Of a DNA stretch of 33,004 bases, positions 9,061 to 19,321 are shown one piece after another (the stretch's first letter is position 1; every line of letters begins with the position of its first letter). The position numbers and the translations under genes were made by a program. The stretch comes from Chara braunii (taxonomy: Eukaryota > Streptophyta > Charophyceae > Charales > Characeae), in NCBI GenBank assembly GCA_003427395.1, contig BFEA01000154.1, positions 1,083,293-1,116,296 of the forward strand, given 5' to 3'. The notes beneath the pieces were generated by a model. The model searched no databases. It worked only from the letters and a program-made list of their open reading frames with translations, and was not told the DNA's origin.

Positions 9061-10371
9061 GGGGGGGCTTCTGCAGGCCATCCCACCCCCCAAACCATAG
9101 CCTCCCCTGGGGTGCTTCTGCTGGCCGGGAAGCTTACTAGCAGCACCCAGTCACGCAGCAGAAGGACCCCAGGGGTGGCGGGGAGCAGTCTCACTGGCCG
9201 CTTGTCTCCTCCTCATGGCCAAAGCATCTCAAGAAAAACCAAAAGGGCTTATTTCCATGAACACCCGTCTCACGTTATAGCCGTACTGCCCCTATAAAGT
9301 TCTATCCTTCCCACCGGGTTCGCTTGTTCCACCGTATTTCCTTAATACCAGCCTACTCAAATTACCTACGTGCATTCCCCTTGCTTACGTCCTACTTACC
9401 ACCTATGACCTTATCTCGTCCCTTACCCGCCATACATGCTACCATCCTTTCAAACAGTATCCAATCTCTGTTTGCAGGTTGGCCCAGCTTTTCCCAGTTT
9501 TCCACTTCTTTTCCGAGGTTTTACCCCCTTTTCCGTGAAACTTCCGTGAAACTCCCTCCCTGTCTTCCATCTCCTATCCTCTTCCCCGTACCTCTCGCCT
9601 TAACCCTTGTCTCCTCTTAGGTACCCCTATCGCTTCCCCTATTGGACATGTTTTCGAACTATGATACATCTCCGGTCCTACCCATCCCCCTCAAACTATA
9701 TTGGTTGCAATCTGATTCAGCTGCTCAGAGCTCTGCACTATTCCAATTCATCCTCGGTCTACGGCCGAGGAACATGGCGTGCCAGGATGGGGCCAAACTG
9801 CAGCTGGCCTGTGTGAGGGTTCCGGGTCAAGAGCTGCGGATACGGCCTCCATCTTTCCCTGAACCAGCCTCCCCCCTTCCTGTGCGTCGCCACCGATGAA
9901 GATCCAGCAACAGGGCGATCCAACCCCGCCGCTGCAGGTATACCAGGAACGTGCTTTTGCAGTTCGCTTTCTTCTCATGCATTCCTTTCTTCTTTTTCTT
10001 CCTATATGTGGCAATGGGTGCACTTTTTGCCTTGAGCACTCCTGGGCTTAATGTTCAGGAGCCGCAGCCAACATTGTTTGCCACTTGGTAGCCACTATGT
10101 TCGTCTGTGCTTTGGTCCCAGTTCACTCATGATGTAAAACTCAAATTTGAGACAATAACATGTACTGCCACACAACCAGGAAAGTATGGAATCTAGGGAT
10201 GGATAGGGTGACAAAACCTTAGGATAGATGCTCGAAGGCCAGAAAGGCAATGTAGAACAACGAGGAAGGCAGACAAAGAGTAACACAAACAAGATCATGG
10301 GAAGCGAAAAATCATAGAGATGCACGACATGTGTAGCAAACGACAGGAAAATGAGAAAACCGGAACCATAA
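9061..10371. other. Gene-free stretch
   Basis: No coding region that I can support. It opens with a G8 run. Open frames of 60-110 residues exist on both strands (for example 9324-9620 +, 9642-9899 +, 10095-10424 -) but show no motif and look like chance frames. The only structured element is the inverted repeat at 9104-9175. The sequence from about 10100 to 10371 continues at 10936 after removal of the LINE insertion. Confidence 0.5.
9104..9175. repeat. 20-bp inverted repeat (19/20)
   Basis: CCCCTGGGGTGCTTCTGCTG at 9104-9123 pairs with 9156-9175, whose reverse complement differs by one base; the loop is 32 bp. Function is unknown; it could form a strong hairpin in DNA or RNA. Confidence 0.8.
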
Positions 10372-10383
10372 GGCCGTGGAGAA

Positions 10384-10923
10384 CTAGGATAAGGGTCACA
10401 ATCCGCAAGGATGGAAGCTACCACGAAGCAGACAAACTAGCTAAATAGGATAGGGTTTAGGGTTTTAGCACTGGTAGAACTGGTTAAAGACTTTTTTAAA
10501 TTAGATAGTTTATGCGCTATAAACATTCATAGACAGCAGAAACTAGAAGAGGAAAATATAGGGATAGGTAGTCCTAAAAGGGAAGGACAGGTCAGCAGTT
10601 CCAGTACCTAACGTGAATCAGACAGTCAAAAGGACTGAGAGGAACAGGCGAGGAGGTGTCCTTTCCAAGCAATTTAATAGGTGCTAGCCACCCAACTAAA
10701 GCAAATAGGATAACTCAGGCAGGGGCAGGGGCTGGTACATCCTTCTGTTGAGAAGTAATCAATGCCGGCCCTCGGACTTTCCTACCGTAAAGGGGAAGAG
10801 CGTGTGTGAGTCTTTCATGTCAGCTGACTTGCCGGTAGAGTAGGAACTGGACTGATGCCCCCCAGAATGGAAAAGGGGCCAGAACCATAAGGTTCTGCTT
10901 TAAAAAAAAAAAAAAAAAAAAAA
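10384..10923 (+). mobile_element. 5'-truncated LINE copy with poly(A) and 12-bp TSD
   Basis: GGCCGTGGAGAA occurs at 10372-10383 and again at 10924-10935, directly after a 22-A tail (10902-10923). This is the signature of target-primed reverse transcription. The body is the 3' part of the same LINE family as the one at 28290-33004: shared segments include AATCAATG, GACTTGCCGGT, GGAACTGGACTGA and CCAGAATGG followed by AACCATAAGG. Only 3' untranslated sequence is present, so it codes for nothing. The intact TSD suggests a fairly recent insertion compared with its surroundings. Confidence 0.88.
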
Positions 10924-10935
10924 GGCCGTGGAGAA

Positions 10936-11561
10936 ACTCAGGTATGCGCAAAAAAAGTCAGGCACTGAAATTATCATGGAAAGAAAAGATCCGTGGCATG
11001 CTGGTGTTGTCCCTACCAACGTTTCAACTGCCCGCCAGAGACACTATCATTGGGGACAAAAAAGCGCATACAAGGGTCCGACAAACTCCTCCTTAAATAC
11101 TGTTACATGCCCAGTTGGGCGATGTACATATAAACCGAGGATCAGCAATGTGATAAAAAGGACTGAATGGACAATGCAGTGCAAGTAGAATCTCAACAAG
11201 CAATGTGCATTCTGATACATACAAAATGGTGCTTTATAGCGGAGGGAAGACTTTAGATACAAGTCCTGACCTGACCGGGACTGACCTCTTTCACGTAGTA
11301 CAAGATAGCGAAACAGAATGCTAGAATACTAAGGACTAACCCACTCAATGTTCAACGCAGACCAAACATACATCATGCTCATCACAAGGTGTGATGGGGC
11401 CTGGCGCTATACACAGGAAGGAGGCGCCAGGTCCAGACATACACAGACGAAGAGGAGGGGATCAGACGAAGAAGAGGAAGGGGGAGATGGGAAAGTCATC
11501 AAAAACCAAGTCTCGTTACAAGTCCCAAATAATCCCTCTTCGAAATGTCTGAAGTCCAATG
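10936..11561. other. Gene-free stretch before element 2
   Basis: I see no gene. Short open frames (10928-11188 +, 11348-11566 +) have no motifs. The part 11440-11490 is purine-rich (gaagaggagggg type). It ends at the LTR start TGTGATAACCC. Confidence 0.45.
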
Positions 11562-12944
11562 TGTGATAACCCGTCCAAACAAGGACTGAAAGACACAGCT
11601 GATTTCTGAGTTTTGCTCATAGACTGAATGCCCTACTGAGTTCCCCGCCTGCTAAGTCTGTGTGTGTGTGTGCTTACTGGACTACATGTCTGTCTGAGTG
11701 CTGGTTGGCTTGCGTGTGTGTGACTGCGCCTGTCTGAGTGCTGGTTGGTATGGGTGTGTGTGTGGCCCACCAGGGCACTTGTTCGTTCGTTGGGCCCTCA
11801 GGGCCGGTACTTACCTGTGGCCGTGGCTTTGAAGGGTTGCAGCGGGGAAAAAGCACTCAAGTAGCGGGTAGGCCGGTACCGCACCCGGCAGGGGGGTAAA
11901 TATGCAGGTACCGGAGACCGAGCAGAAGAAGACAAAAGTGGCATTTTTAGAGGCCGGTAGTGTAGGCTAGGTCTAGCGGGTACCAGTCTGAGTCTAGGGC
12001 CTGTAGGGGCAATATCAGAGTCTGCAATGATGTTCCCTCCAAAAGAGGAGGAGGTACCGGTTGCTTGGCAAGGCCAGCGGCCTGGAAGTCACCACCCAAG
12101 AGGCAAAGCAGGCCGCTATATCTTTTGGTCGGGCGGAAGACCCGGCCTCTTTTTCGGTGTGCAAGTTTGGCGACACACTGGTGGAGCGCTGGCTGGAGCA
12201 GCGCTAAGCTGGAGCAGCGCTGCTGGGGAGGAAGGAGAAGGACATGACGGAGGAAGGAGGAAGGAGGAAGGAGGAAGGAAGGGGGAGGAGCGCCAGGGGT
12301 ACTTACCTGGCTATGGTGGCAGCCATCTTCATCACCTTGGTGGGCGCTGCAGCAAGGAGTCCCCAGCTGGGGGGAGCCACACCAAGAAGCTTCAAGGCAG
12401 GGCTGGGCATGGCGACCTGAGCTGGAGCAGCCATAGCTGCTTTGGGTTGTCCTTTGGACGTCTGAGCAAGGCCCAGTAATCCGCCATAGCCTTGGCCTAT
12501 GAGAGTGAAGAGTGGGAGAGGCGGCCATGGCTATGGTGGACCTTGAGTGATACCTGCAGTAGAAGAGGGACTCGGACATGATTCTGGACCAGTCATTCAA
12601 CATTGTATTATTATTTCTTGTATGAATAAGAGAAGGGGGAGATAAGGAGGAGGAGATTGCTGGGCGAAGAAGAAGAGCCTTGTCATTGTCTTTGCTGGTG
12701 TACATCTTCTTCTTCTTCCTTCTTACTTCTTCTTCTTCTTCTACTCCTCTCTCTCNAAGAGCCTTGTCATTCTCTTTGCTGGTGTACATCTTCTTCTTCT
12801 TCTCTCTTACTTCTTCTTCTTCACTCTTACTTCTTCTTCTTCTAATCCTCTCTCTCTTCTCAGGTTCATTCATTTATTTCTGCAATTGGATGGCATTGTA
12901 CCTTCTGATGGATGTGTATCTCAAAATTGGCCAGGGTCATAACA
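11562..12944 (+). repeat. 5' LTR upstream of element 2
   Basis: It starts TGTGATAACCC and ends GGGTCATAACA, with a PBS one base further on, the standard arrangement. Inside are a (TG)n run near 11660 with related TGTGTG stretches to 11763, a GGAGGAA-type purine run at about 12245-12295, and two TTC-rich blocks at 12700-12850 around a single N. A 308-residue minus-strand open frame (11947-12873) crosses it but is low-complexity and contains the N, so I do not call it a gene. Confidence 0.7.
12673..12860. repeat. 84-bp duplication around a single N base
   Basis: AAGAGCCTTGTCATT begins at 12673 and again at 12757, directly after the N at 12756, and both copies continue with TTTGCTGGTGTACATC and a TTC microsatellite. 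A lone N between two near-identical copies suggests an assembly join that failed to collapse an overlap, rather than a biological repeat. Confidence 0.75.
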
Positions 12945-12945
12945 T

Positions 12946-12957
12946 TGGTATCAGAGC
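12946..12957 (+). other. Primer-binding site (initiator Met-tRNA)
   Basis: TGGTATCAGAGC, a perfect match to the usual plant LTR-retrotransposon PBS, starts one base after the LTR end. Confidence 0.88.
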
Positions 12958-14266
12958 GGATTCTACTTGCTGGTGAGAGTTGACTTTGCTGCCCTAACCC
13001 TAACCTAAGTGGTTGAGGGGAACACTTAGGGTTAGGGTTGGTTGGTTGAGGGAAGTGGGGCAGCGTGGCTAAGGGAAGCTGCCCCCACCTGGTTAGGTCA
13101 TGTGGGGTCAACATAGAACCTAACCAGGTTGCTTGAGAGTGAGATTAGGGTGGCGAGACATTTCGAGGAGACTTCATGCGGCGATTTGAGAGAGGCGACA
13201 GTGAGAGGCACTCGCACCTGGAATCTGATTCAAGGGAGACACTTGGCAACTTACGGGCTGCCCTCAAGTAGGCGAGCTTGAGGGCCAGCGGCCATTCTGC
13301 AAGTTGCTACTTTGATCTTCAGCATCGACGGGGGATCCAGCGTTGCACTTGGGTGTTGGAGTCAGACCCTCCTAGGAGATAGGACACTAGTGTAGGGGTA
13401 GCGTTAGAGGGGTCAGGAGGACCACATGAGAAGGGGGGTGAGTTCTCTTCATCTCGAAGCTCAAGGCCACTCAGGTAAGTGCCATGCACCTACGGGATGC
13501 CCATGTATGTGTGTATGGTATTAATTGTCCTGCTGGGGTACTCTGGGTTTCTTTTCCTACTCCTTTGTGGTCTTGATTGTGTGATTGAATGCATGTGATC
13601 TACCTACTCACCTGATGGATGGAAAATGAAGTATCTTGACATACATGCCGAGTCTTTGTACAGTGCTTTGTCTTTTCATCACTGAACGGTTGCCGTCTGT
13701 AGGTTCTGGCAGAAGTTGAAATTTTGTTTTTCAGTGCAGTAGAGACTAAACTAAGTTTAGGTGGAACTCCTCTTGGTTGGGACCTGGTTGAGACCTACGT
13801 GGGACCCTTGGGACCAAGCGGGACCCATCGGGACCGGGCCCAAACAAGGAGAGCCTCTGGACCCAAATCGGTTAGGCATTGACCTCTTGTGTCTTCTTGG
13901 CTGGGATACGGGTTCATTCTTCTTGGATTAGGACACCCACTGCCGAGGGGATCTTGGCTGAGACGTTTCGCATGTATTATGATTGCACTGTCCGTGGCTT
14001 GACTCGCACCTTGTACACCACTCAATTCTCCATTGTTATATTTAGTTACTCGTAGTCTGATTTGCTGTACGGACACGGAGCTGGTCAGACTGGATTCGAG
14101 AGGACCTCGTATGCAGTCTGATCAGACTGGGTCGCTGAATCAGACCTCTCTTTGAGTTTGACTGTTTCTTTTGTTGATCTCTACTTCCAAATGAAATGTC
14201 ACTCCGGCTAGGAGTTCTACCTTCTCCTCTCTGAGCTTTCCAGTTTGTTTTCTAAGTTCATTTCCG
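12958..14266 (+). other. Leader region of element 2, no gag seen
   Basis: About 1.3 kb without a recognisable gag or protease. Structures present: a telomere-like inverted repeat (CCCTAACCCTAACCTAAGTG at 12992-13011 against CACTTAGGGTTAGGGTTGG at 13023-13041); a perfect 12-bp inverted repeat ACCTGGTTAGGT / ACCTAACCAGGT (13087-13098 and 13118-13129); GGGACC repeats at about 13776-13840; and a perfect 16-bp palindrome CAGTCTGATCAGACTG at 14114-14129. A deletion or replacement of gag and protease is inferred by comparison with element 1. Confidence 0.6.
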
Positions 14267-15165
14267 ATGCCCGTGGAGACTCGCAATCTGAAAGAAGAGA
14301 GAGAGAGGAGGGAGAGAGAACAGGGAGAGAGGGAAAGTGATTGTCTGAAGTGGGCAAGGACTGGGAAAAGGAGTGTTCGTTTAAGCAGAAGGGGGAGTAA
14401 GAAAAAGTTGGAACAGGAAGTAAGGATGGTCTTTGTAAAGAAAGTCGGAGAATGTTCTACTTCCTGCCCTCCTTCGACTGAAAAACTCCTTAATGAGTAT
14501 AAAGACTTATTTTCCGAACCAACAGGAATAATTGAACGTACTATCAAGCACACAATCGAAATTATTCCTGGCAGTAAGATTCCCAAGGGCCCTATCTATC
14601 GAATGTCTCCTAGGGAACTTGAGGAATTAAGAAAACAATTGCAGGACTTAACAGAAAAAGGACGGATTCGCCCAAGCTCCTTTCCTTATGGTGCCCCTGT
14701 CTTATTTGTGCCCAAAAAGGAAGGTGAGTTGCGTCTTTGTATTGATTACAGAGGGCTGAATGTCGTCACTGTTAAGAACGCCGAACCTCCACCACGTATT
14801 GACGACTTGTTGGACCAGTTGCAGGGTTGCAAGTTCTTCAGGAAGATTGATCTGAAGTCTGGATACCACCAGATCGAGGTGGAACCCACTGAGCAACATA
14901 AGACTGCGTTCCGAACCAGGTATGGTCATTACGAGTTTATGGTGATGCCCTTCGGACTGACTAATACCCCCACGACCTTTCAAAGGTCTATGAATGAACT
15001 CTTTCGTCGGTGGCTAGATAAGTTCGTTATCGTCTATCTTGATGATATTTTAGTGTACAGCAAGACACTAGAAGATCATGAAAAACACCTTCGTATGGTG
15101 CTAGGGAAGTTGCGTGAGGGCAACTTCAAGATCAATCCCAAGAAGTCTGAGTTTGCAAGTCTGAA
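14267..15165 (+). pseudogene. Protease-RT linker and reverse transcriptase of element 2
   Basis: An open frame of 303 residues. Residues 1-55 are a charged linker; then comes VKKVGECSTSCPPSTEKLL, and the RT with FVPKKE and LCIDYRGLN (147-165), [13 protein letters not shown] (193-205), FGLTN (229-233) and catalytic YLDD (257-260). The RT is intact up to a one-base deletion near 15156, after which the true frame continues from 15166 with LGHIV. Compared with element 1, the N-terminal half is unbroken here. No protease precedes it, and the ATG at 14267 is only the first in the frame, not a demonstrated start. Confidence 0.9.
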
Positions 15166-16013
15166 GTGTTGTACTTAGGACACATAGTGAATGAGGAAGG
15201 TCTAAGGCCGGAAGAGAAAAATATTTCAGCAATTAGAGATTGGCCACAACCTAAGTCTATAACTGAATTGCGATTTTTCCTTGGTTTAGCTAGTTACTAC
15301 AGGAAGTTTGTTAGGAACTTCTCACTGATTGCTACACCGATGCGAAGATTGTTAAAGAAAGAAACTATATGGTTGTGGGATAAGGATTGTGAGTCTTCTT
15401 TTCGGAAATTGAAGTATGCCCTAACTCACTACCCGGTCCTTAACATTGTTGATCTGTCTTTGCCTTTCATTGTCACCACTGACGCAAGTCAGTATGGGAT
15501 TGACGCTGTTCTTCAGCAAGATGAAGGCAAGGGCTATAGGCCCATAGAATTTATGTTTGCACGACCGCCGTCGGAAAAGGTGGCCAACTCCACCTACGAA
15601 AGGGAGTTGTATGCCTTAGTCTATGCACTACACACGGGAAGCACTACTTATTAGGGCGACACTTTACTGTGTACTCAGACCACTCTACTTTGAAGTGGAT
15701 AAAGACACAACCTAGGCTCTCTGATAAGCTGGTACGATGGTCTGCGTTTATTGATACCTTCGATTTTAAGTTGAAAACGATAAAAGGTAAGTCAAATGTG
15801 GTCGCAGAAGCATTGTCCAGACGGAGTGATTTCTTTGGTGCAATTGTCTCTTATTTGGATGTTGGGAATGACCTGAAAGACCAGATCCGCCAAGGATATG
15901 CTACTGATCCTATCTGGAAACCAATCATGGATGTTCTTGTACGAGATCCATCCCAACTACCCAACTATAGACTGGCTGATGGATTGTTGTTCTTGATTGA
16001 CCAAACTGAATAA
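15166..16013 (+). pseudogene. RT connection and RNase H of element 2
   Basis: Frame 15166-15654 holds the RT C-terminus ([35 protein letters not shown]) and the start of RNase H: VTTDASQYGIDAV with the first Asp, then TYERELYALV with the Glu. A frameshift near 15645 leads to 15669-16013 with YSDHSTLKWI (next Asp) and VVAEALSRR. The last motif has Glu where element 1 and most gypsy elements have Asp (ADALSR), a conservative change at a catalytic position. The segment ends with TAA at 16011-16013, in the position of a conserved TEE motif. This copy keeps the roughly 350 bp deleted from element 1. Confidence 0.88.
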
Positions 16014-17150
16014 AGATTGTGTATTCCTCATAAAGAAGAAATTAAGAGTATTGATTGGGGAATGTCATGATTCAGAAGGTCATTTTGGTTTCAAGAAAAC
16101 ATATGCTGAAGTCAGAGAACGTTTCGAATGGAAGGGACTTAAGGAAGATGTACTAACATATGTTCGTACATGTTTAGTGTGTAAGAGAAACAAGCCGTCG
16201 CATGAGAACCCCCTTGGACTTCTCAAGCCATTACCTATACCAAGTGAACCAGGTGAGTCTATCTCAATGGACTTTATGAGTCTGGTTAAAAGCCGCAATG
16301 GTAATACTCAAGTGATGGTAATTGTGGATCGTTTCTCTAAATGCGCTATGTTTGTTCCCTTACCCGCAGAAGCACGTACTGAACTTGTCATTCAGAAGTT
16401 TCAAATGTGATGGGTCACTGAGTATGGGTTCCCTAAAAACGTTGTGTCTGATCGAGATGTCAGGTTCACCAGTCTTCCATGGCAAAAGCTGATGGAAGCT
16501 TATGGCACACAACTGACCATGTCGTCAGGGAGGCATCCCGAAACGAATGGCCAGACTGAACAAATGAATCATCTGTGTCGGCAACTTTTGCGTATGTATA
16601 TTAGACCCGATCAGATTGATTGGGACGATAACTTACCTAAGATTGCAAATGCATATAACAATAGTGTCCACACGTCTACTGGACGAACCCCAAATGCACT
16701 TCACAAAGGGTGGAAGCCTAAACGTCCAATTGATGAACTGAACCGGGACCAGTAACTTAGGTTGGCCCTAGGGACCCGAGAATATGCAATCTTGTTTCAG
16801 GAAGACATTCAGAAAGTTAAAGATAATCTAAGGAAAGCTCAACTACGGATGATTGAACAAGCCAACAAGCACCGTTGACCGTCTACATTCAAAGAAGGTG
16901 ATTTGGTTTGGGTAAAATCTAAAGAGTTTTCACTAGAAGAAGATATCTCCCAGAAATTGCTACCTGTCTATTTTGGACCCTGGGAAGTTCTCAAGGTAAT
17001 TGGAGATGCAGAGGGGCCGTCTTATCGAGTTGATACTCCCACTCATCTCAAAACATATCCTGTCTTTCATGCGTCCAAATTGTTGCCTTACGTAGAAGGA
17101 AATGAGTTTCCACACAGACCCTCTATGATTCCACCAGACATGGATGGCGG
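15997..17150 (+). pseudogene. Integrase of element 2, interrupted before the chromodomain
   Basis: All in one frame, with stops. It shows the HHCC zinc region (ECHDSEGHFGFKKT, CLVC), the first Asp in SISMDFMSL, the second in VMSDRDVRF and the Glu in ETNGQTEQMN, then the GPY/F module (LLPVYFGPW, GPSYRVDTP, YPVFHASKL). Stops are TGA at 16408-16410, where element 1 has CGA (6782-6784), TAA at 16753-16755, and TGA near 16876 after HR. The CGA to TGA change looks like CpG decay. The frame runs to MDGG at 17150 and is then cut by the insertion; the missing chromodomain is at 26810. Confidence 0.9.
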
Positions 17151-19321
17151 TGTCGAGCGCATCGGTCCCGCACGGGGACCCTCCCGGCCGCGTCACGCAG
17201 GATTTTGCAGGACTTCGTCTCAGAGCGTTTTTCAGCCGCTCCGGCCGAGTGCGCCAGCCGTACCTCTCGCGCGCCCCTACGACAGGACAGGGTCACGCGA
17301 GGCACGCCTTACCTCCACCTGTGGGAGCTGTCACCATCCCTTGGGTGGGCGTATCCCCGTCGAGCTACCGAACCACGTGCGAAGGCTTCTCGTATGCAAT
17401 CACAGAGGTGGCCCGACCGAGGGCGTTTCTCGTTCGCTGTAGCATAGGGGGTACGCGCGGTCAACGCCCAAAATCGAACCCGTACGCGAATCGACGCACT
17501 GGGGGGCAAAGGTCCCAAACGCGACTCGACGTCGGTCGACTAGGACGGATCACACACACCACGCGATACACCACAACACTCACATCCACAAACACACGAC
17601 ACAACAACACAACAACACTCCTAGTCCCTTCAGTATCCAACCCATAACTTTCGGAAGCGAGAGTCAGATAGGCATCGCGCGTAAGATTTTAGTATAAAAT
17701 ATCGCGGACGCAAGGCCTTCTCATATCAACTAGCCATGCGAGCATACACAAGCAATCACAACGATGGAGTACTACGTGGTACCCATAGTCGGGCGATCCT
17801 CGATAGTCTCGAGGGCCATGTTCGACACTCAAGTGTCGGCTGATAAGTGTTTTGAGGGGTTAATCTTTCGACGCTAGACAACCGCCAAGTGCGGTTTGAA
17901 GATCACACCCTCTTCTGCACCCTGTGGAGAGGGGTTATTCCTTCCACGCTGAGCCTAGAACCTGGGATGTCCTGGACAAGGACCACGAACCTAGGCCCTG
18001 GACCAACGTCCGACTGAGAATTTTCCTAAGAAGTATACACCAATAAGGGAGGTTTTCCCTTCTCTCTCCATCTCGACCTCATTCAGACCTTTAAGAGTGG
18101 GCTCGTCATATCATGCGAATACCGTACATATATATACATAGTGGGGACTAAGTGCGTGACGATCTCTCTTCACAATCCCTGTATAGTTCCCATCAATTAC
18201 TATAGCTATGCTAAGCAAGGGTAATTCAGGTAGTCAAGCAAAGTTTGTGTGGTATTTAGATGATCACTCTCACATCAGTTGTGTGGCTTGTCCATCAACA
18301 TTCACGCAATACTCAGACTATCACCAAGCTTAGATCAGGGAGTTCATAAGCATACCTGCAATCACACAAGATTCAAACAACAACATCACACACCCTAAGG
18401 GAGTCAACTTTGTTGCTCTCTGCATACTCACACCCTGCCTCATGCATACAAGCCCAAACCCAATTCCATCATCCCTCAAAAAAGTACTCAGTCTTTAGAA
18501 ATGGCCACTTAAAAAGAAGTCTGGGTGAAAACCCCAAGAAAACATAAAAGCCCACAGGGGTTGAGGCCTTAGGTTGAGATGTAGGAGCAAGGTAAGTTGT
18601 GTAGTAAACCGATGAATCGGCAACCGACTTGTTATGAGTGATAACAGAAGATGATACTCTGTAGGATCAAGCTGAACAAGTCGAGCCTTCAATCGAATTT
18701 CCAGCCCTGCAGCACAGTACAGGTCAAAAAGAGCCACTACTATGTTTGAGCCAAATGGAGAACGTGCTCCATGTCGTATCCCAGCTCCTCTACTAATCTC
18801 TCCTTTATCTTATCTCAATGGGTTCCATAAATCATCAACAATTTTTGGCAGCATCTCCCTTTGACAGGTTGGATTGTCAGCTTCTCCCCAGATTCTACAA
18901 AATTTTTAGCAACACTTCTCGTAGGGACAGGAGACTGCCAAGAAAGTGTAAAGTCAAAGCACAACTTATACTTGGAACTAAATGCTGACACTTATTTGAT
19001 AGTTGGAACTGACGATAGTCTTCACGATCCCTCTCAGGTGATGTCATCGTGAGCTAACACCAGTCCTAATATCCAGTAGGATCTTCCTATCAAATCCTTA
19101 GCTTCTCATCATCCATCTCGTCTACCTATAGCTCCAGCACTCGGCGAGCATCTAAAGCGACTAAGCTATCAAAAAGATTCCCCAAAGAAGAACCTCAAAA
19201 ACATACATAGGTGAGCACAACAAACATCTCTCACCAACCCACAGGTTCCTTCCCTGATTGCATAGTTCGTTCAGAAAACCCTCGTTATTCCCTTTTACCC
19301 TTCCTTACATAAGACATAGGA
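17151..19321. other. Left arm of the insertion, gene-free
   Basis: No gene that I can support. 17151-17500 is GC-rich; overlapping frames there (17144-17647 +, 17205-17447 +) have no motif. TATAAAATA at 17693-17701 could be a Pol II TATA box. Loose similarity exists between 17660-17720 and 26170-26240 (GCGCG, TATAAA, AGGCCT in the same order), which might be a highly diverged LTR pair, but I could not align the arms convincingly. 18000-19320 is AT-richer and featureless apart from short open frames. Confidence 0.45.

Noticed and set aside
10095-10424. A 109-residue hydrophobic minus-strand frame resembling a membrane protein
   Set aside because: It crosses the LINE target-site duplication and insertion boundary at 10372-10384, so it cannot be an old gene; no family motif.
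11947-12873. A 308-residue minus-strand open frame, the second longest by my view
   Set aside because: It crosses an LTR, a TTC microsatellite and the N base, and is low-complexity (E/K and S/P runs). No domain is visible.
17144-17647. A 167-residue + strand frame over the left insertion junction
   Set aside because: It starts in integrase out of frame and runs through GC-rich non-coding sequence without motifs; overlapping frames are equally open.
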